Below are positions 61,017-64,000 of a stretch of 64,000 bases of DNA, piece after piece. Both the position numbers and the translations under genes were made by a program. Numbering within the stretch: the first letter of the stretch is position 1; each line of letters begins with the position of its first letter. The notes below the pieces were generated by a model. The model was not told where the DNA came from, made no database searches, and saw only the letters and a list, made by a program, of their open reading frames with translations. This DNA is from Tateyamaria omphalii (lineage in GTDB: Bacteria; Pseudomonadota; Alphaproteobacteria; Rhodobacterales; Rhodobacteraceae), in assembly GCF_001969365.1 (NCBI RefSeq), contig NZ_CP019312.1:2852001-2916000 (forward strand), written 5' to 3'.

Positions 61017-61976
61017 ATGTCATTCCGCCTTCAACCGACACCCCCGGCCCGCCCCAACCGCTGCCAACTCTTCGGCCCCGGCTCACGCCCCGCGATCTTC
61101 GAAAAGATGGCGGGCTCCGCCGCCGACGTCATCAACCTTGATCTCGAAGACAGCGTCGCCCCTTCGGACAAGGACAGCGCCCGCGCCAACGTGATCGAGG
61201 CGATCGGCAACATCGACTGGGGCACCAAGACACTCAGCGTGCGCATCAACGGGCTCGACAGCCCCTACTGGTATCGCGACGTGGTGGACCTGCTGGAACA
61301 GGCCAGCGACCGGCTCGACCAGATCATGATCCCCAAGGTCGGCAATGCCGCCGACATCTACGCCGTTGACGCCCTCGCGTCCTCCATCGAAGCGGCCAAG
61401 GGCCGGACCAAACCCATCGCGTTCGAGGTGATCATCGAATCCGCCGCTGGCATCGCCCACGTGGAAGAGATCGCAGCCGCCTCCCCCCGCCTCGCCGCAA
61501 TGTCGCTCGGTGCCGCGGACTTCGCCGCCTCCATGGGCATGGCCACCACCGGCATCGGCGGCACGCAAGCCAACTACTACATGCTGCACGAGGGCCAGAA
61601 ACACTGGTCCGACCCCTGGCACTGGGCCCAGGCTGCCATCGTCGCGGCCTGCCGCACCCACGGCGTGCTGCCGGTCGACGGCCCCTTCGGTGACTTCTCG
61701 GATGACGAAGGCTTCCGCGCGCAGGCGCTGCGCTCGGCCACGCTCGGCATGGTCGGCAAATGGGCGATCCATCCCAAACAGGTGGCGCTCGCCAACGACG
61801 TCTTCACCCCGTCCGAGGATGCGGTCACGGAAGCCCGCGAAATCCTCGCCGCGATGGAAGAGGCCAAGGCCAACGGCGAAGGCGCGACAGTCTACAAAGG
61901 CCGCCTCGTCGACATCGCCTCGATCAAGCAGGCGGAAGTGATCGTGCGACAGTCGGAAATGATCGCCAGCGCCTGA
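61017..61976 (+). CDS. mcl1: L-malyl-CoA / beta-methylmalyl-CoA lyase
   Basis: CitE-like enzyme of the ethylmalonyl-CoA pathway. It splits methylmalyl-CoA to glyoxylate and propionyl-CoA and joins acetyl-CoA with glyoxylate. The 319-residue protein begins MSFRLQPTPPARPNRCQLFG. The acidic INLDLEDSVAPSDK, the Glu region FEVIIESAAGIAHVEEI and the MVGKWAIHPKQVALAND end are all typical. It is similar in length to the Rhodobacter Mcl1. The ATG at 61017 follows AAAGG. Confidence 0.93.
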   Translation: MSFRLQPTPPARPNRCQLFGPGSRPAIFEKMAGSAADVINLDLEDSVAPSDKDSARANVIEAIGNIDWGTKTLSVRINGLDSPYWYRDVVDLLEQASDRLDQIMIPKVGNAADIYAVDALASSIEAAKGRTKPIAFEVIIESAAGIAHVEEIAAASPRLAAMSLGAADFAASMGMATTGIGGTQANYYMLHEGQKHWSDPWHWAQAAIVAACRTHGVLPVDGPFGDFSDDEGFRAQALRSATLGMVGKWAIHPKQVALANDVFTPSEDAVTEAREILAAMEEAKANGEGATVYKGRLVDIASIKQAEVIVRQSEMIASA

Positions 61977-62092
61977 CAGCCAAACACCCTGAGCGCGCCG
62001 CCGCCGGCACGCTCAGGGCATATCCAGACTGTAGCCGCGCCGACGCAAACCGCGTATTCAAAACGCAGTAAGCGACAAAAGGCGCACCCAAC

Positions 62093-62494
62093 ATGATCGG
62101 CTACACGATTGTCGGCACCAAGGACCTGACCCGGGCCAAGGCCTTCTACGCCCCCCTCTTCAAACATATGGGAATGCCCCTCTGCTTTGAGGACGCGCAA
62201 GTCGCGTCCTGGGGCAAAAGAGACGACGAGACGATGCCGCGCTTCTTCGTCTGCTACCCGTTCGATGACCAGCCCGCCACGGTGGGCAACGGCACCATGA
62301 CGGCGTTCCGGCTCAAAACCGCATCCGACGTCGACACGCTTCACGACCTCGCCATGCAGGGCGGTGGCACGGACGAAGGCAAACCCGGCTTCCGGCCCGA
62401 AGCCTATGGCGACGAATTCTATGTGGCCTACGTGCGCGATCCCGATGGCAACAAACTCGCCTTCGCCTGCTACGATGGCAAAGCCAACCCGTAG
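62093..62494 (+). CDS. VOC-superfamily (glyoxalase/bleomycin-resistance) protein
   Basis: A 133-residue two-module VOC protein. The start IGYTIVGTKDLTRAKAFYAP and the end EFYVAYVRDPDGNKLAFACY follow the family layout, with His/Glu metal positions that are partly unclear. The substrate is not evident. It lies 116 bases downstream of mcl1; a CCCTGAGCG/CGCTCAGGG hairpin (61987-62018) stands in between. Confidence 0.85.
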   Translation: MIGYTIVGTKDLTRAKAFYAPLFKHMGMPLCFEDAQVASWGKRDDETMPRFFVCYPFDDQPATVGNGTMTAFRLKTASDVDTLHDLAMQGGGTDEGKPGFRPEAYGDEFYVAYVRDPDGNKLAFACYDGKANP

Positions 62495-62564
62495 CCCCGC
62501 TCGACATCAGGGATGGCGGGTGGGGTGTCTTTGGCGCAGGCCAAAGCACGTCACCCCGACATCG

Positions 62565-63041
62565 CTAATCCGGCCAGACCTTGCGCCCATCAACGCCGGT
62601 CTCTTCGATCAGACCCAGCCGCTTGGCCTCAAAGTAATACCCGCGCGCATACCACATCACGGCCGCGTCCATGTCGCCGCCCGACACCAACCAGGCCCCC
62701 CGCAGATACCGCACCGCGTATTTCAGGTTGGTCTCCGCATCCAGCAAATCACTGGGCTGACCGCGAAATCCCATGCTGCGCGCCGTCGCAGGCAGAATTT
62801 GCATCAGTCCGTAATACGGCCCGTTCCGCGCGGACGGACGGTGCGTGCTTTCGCGAATGACAACGCGCTGCACCAGCGCCACGGGCACATCGTTCTCTGC
62901 CGCTGCCGCTTCGATCTGTGCGCGCAATTCGGGCGTCTCGTTGGGATAAAGCGGCACGGCAGACACCGGCGGCGCCTCGGGCTCGGGCGCGGAACAGGCC
63001 GCCAGCAGGGTAAGGACGAGGATCAAAAGGACGTGTTTCAT
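62565..63041 (-). CDS. Lytic transglycosylase lipoprotein (SLT fold)
   Basis: A 158-residue lipoprotein: signal MKHVLLILVLTLLAACSAPE with lipobox LAAC (Cys16). The SLT domain has the catalytic Glu in VIRESTHRPSARNGPYYGLM, then QILPATARSMGF, NLKYAVRYLR and MWYARGYY. It would cleave peptidoglycan glycan strands from the envelope side. The ATG at 63041 follows GGAGAGC; the longer frame upstream overlaps the neighbour's control region and is rejected. Confidence 0.9.
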   Translation of the reverse strand: MKHVLLILVLTLLAACSAPEPEAPPVSAVPLYPNETPELRAQIEAAAAENDVPVALVQRVVIRESTHRPSARNGPYYGLMQILPATARSMGFRGQPSDLLDAETNLKYAVRYLRGAWLVSGGDMDAAVMWYARGYYFEAKRLGLIEETGVDGRKVWPD

Positions 63042-63152
63042 AAGCTCTCCCCTACCGCCCCGTCCGGACGAAATCCACGCACACAGACGTGATTGGGCAA
63101 GGGTCCGCCCACGTGCTTCCCTATCAGTCATACAGACCGCCGGAGACCGACA

Positions 63153-63620
63153 ATGCGCCTGCCCCTCGCCACGCTTGCCCTGTTCCTGACAACCGTTCTG
63201 GCCCAAGCGGACATGGCCCCACGCGACGGCTGGTCCGTCACCCCGACATCCAAAAGTTACGACCAGTTGATCGCCGATGTGAAGACAGCGGCCAAGGCCA
63301 ACAAGATGGGCGTAGTCACCCAGGCCGGACCGACAGGCGCCGCCAAGGCGCGGGGCATTGCGATCCCCGGCAACCGGGTGATCGGCCTGTTCAACAATGT
63401 CTACGCGGTCAATGTGCTGAACCTGTCAACCGCCGCCATGATCGAGGCGCCGGTGCGGGTCTACGTCACCGAAAACACCGACGGCACGGCAACGCTCAGC
63501 TACAAGCTGCCCTCGACAGTCTTTGCACCTTACGTGCCCGAGGCGGGCGCGGATCTGGCCACACTGGCAGCAGAGCTCGACACCATTTTCGCCGCCATTG
63601 CGGAAACAGCTGTAAAATAA
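63153..63620 (+). CDS. DUF302 exported protein
   Basis: A 155-residue DUF302 protein with a signal peptide (MRLPLATLALFLTTVLAQAD). The domain features are KSYDQLIADVKTAAKANKMG, RVIGLFNNVYAVNVLNLST, and EAPVRVYVTENTDGTATLSY with FAPY after it. DUF302 proteins are small and often periplasmic; their function is not settled. The ATG follows GGAGACCGACA. Confidence 0.86.
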   Translation: MRLPLATLALFLTTVLAQADMAPRDGWSVTPTSKSYDQLIADVKTAAKANKMGVVTQAGPTGAAKARGIAIPGNRVIGLFNNVYAVNVLNLSTAAMIEAPVRVYVTENTDGTATLSYKLPSTVFAPYVPEAGADLATLAAELDTIFAAIAETAVK

Positions 63621-63719
63621 GCTAAAAAACGTAACGATTTCATCTGGATCCACAGGTCCAGCTTGTGACTTTCTTCAACAGTTCGGGCCTAGATGGCAGC
63701 GTAGTTGAAGGGAAATGGT

Positions 63720-64000
63720 ATGGCATTCGTTGATGCAACGGTCCTCTTGGACTTCGTAAGCTCGCTTGCGGTCCTCGGGCTTCTGGTGCTGAGCTTCAGT
63801 GCGCTGGCACCGGCGCTGCGCAGCGGATGGTATGTCGCACCGGTGCTTGGGGTGTTCTTTGGTCTGGTCGTCGGGCTGCAGATGTCGATGCCGCTCAGCC
63901 CGACTGACGGTGTGATCGTCGATATGCGCCAGGTGCCCATCGTACTGGCCGGGGCGTTTCTGGGTCTTCGGGGGCTCGCGGTCTGCCTATGCATCGCGAT
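63720..64000 (+). CDS. Membrane sensor of the 5TMR-LYT type, N-terminal part (cut by the window edge)
   Basis: 93 codons of a gene that runs off the right edge. Hydrophobic segments (SSLAVLGLLVLSFSAL and WYVAPVLGVFFGLVVGL) are followed by PLSPTDGVIVDMRQVPIVLA..GAFLGLRGLAV. The DxRxVPxxLAGxFLG-like text is what I expect from 5TM receptors of the LytS/YhcK type, often fused to GGDEF domains. The output domain is outside the window, so a diguanylate cyclase is a guess. The ATG at 63720 follows AAGGGAAA; an ATG five bases upstream is out of frame. Confidence 0.5.
   Translation, partial: MAFVDATVLLDFVSSLAVLGLLVLSFSALAPALRSGWYVAPVLGVFFGLVVGLQMSMPLSPTDGVIVDMRQVPIVLAGAFLGLRGLAVCLCIA

Noticed and set aside
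1..64000. CRISPR arrays, tRNA genes, phage or IS genes
   Set aside because: No repeat-spacer pattern, cloverleaf sequence, transposase or integrase was found on either strand.

Overview
The window is about 63% GC, gene-dense, and reads as chromosomal DNA of a marine Roseobacter-group alphaproteobacterium (Rhodobacterales). The basis is gene content and synteny: a membrane-anchored CycM-type cytochrome c divergent from prephenate dehydratase, a TrcR/DUF1013 cell-cycle regulator, an Mcl1-type malyl-CoA lyase, COQ9, a BLUF photoreceptor, a Hint-domain protein, an RTX protein, PhoX and the D-glutamate enzymes DgcN/DgcA. Short dispersed repeats with the core TTCTTCTG..AATACCACGGGG also fit this group. 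No prophage, insertion sequence, CRISPR array, tRNA or rRNA was seen. The only structural RNA found is the small SRP RNA.

Layout. 0-5 kb: rsmC-like gene (partial) and clpS, a HAD hydrolase, a DacF-type carboxypeptidase, mtfA, a LysR regulator, and a divergent pair of tiny genes. 5-11 kb: yejABEF peptide/muropeptide ABC importer, encoded on the minus strand with overlapping genes. 11-17 kb: cycM, pheA, a SRPBCC protein, nudC, a CpdB-like nucleotidase, the SRP RNA, and an alpha/beta hydrolase divergent from a YxaF/LmrA-type TetR with two palindromic operators. 18-22 kb: dnaX-ridA-orf-ybaB and recR. 22-26 kb: otsB-otsA-ltaE and trcR, with a terminator-shaped hairpin inside the start of otsB. 26-31 kb: RNase T2, a TetR-sterol desaturase pair with an overlapping multi-half-site operator, quinone oxidoreductase and coq9. 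31-35 kb: secreted CAP-RTX protein, rpsU, and a chemoreceptor with a small exported protein. 35-44 kb: phoX, lrp/ald, mscL, GST, GMC oxidoreductase, ytoQ, a methyltransferase and a LysR. 44-49 kb: pheS, a small membrane gene, an esterase and pheT. 49-54 kb: Hint-domain protein, a three-gene envelope unit with an OmpA-like protein, BLUF protein, rplT, rpmI and pyk. 54-64 kb: an N-formylglutamate amidohydrolase-like gene, DUF1244, OsmC, nfeD with an SPFH protein, D-amino acid transaminase with dgcA and dgcN, mcl1, VOC protein, a lytic transglycosylase lipoprotein, DUF302, and the start of a 5TMR-type membrane sensor.

Functional threads. Several genes bear on peptidoglycan turnover and D-amino acid use: DacF, the Yej importer, a lytic transglycosylase, alanine dehydrogenase, D-amino acid transaminase, DgcA and DgcN. 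Their link is inference, because they are spread over 60 kb. Replication and translation housekeeping genes (dnaX-ybaB-recR, pheST, rpsU, rplT-rpmI, SRP RNA) form the backbone. The most unusual signals are regulatory DNA: the otsB-internal terminator, two TetR operator arrays, and two families of dispersed hairpin repeats. No clearly new defence or mobile system was found.
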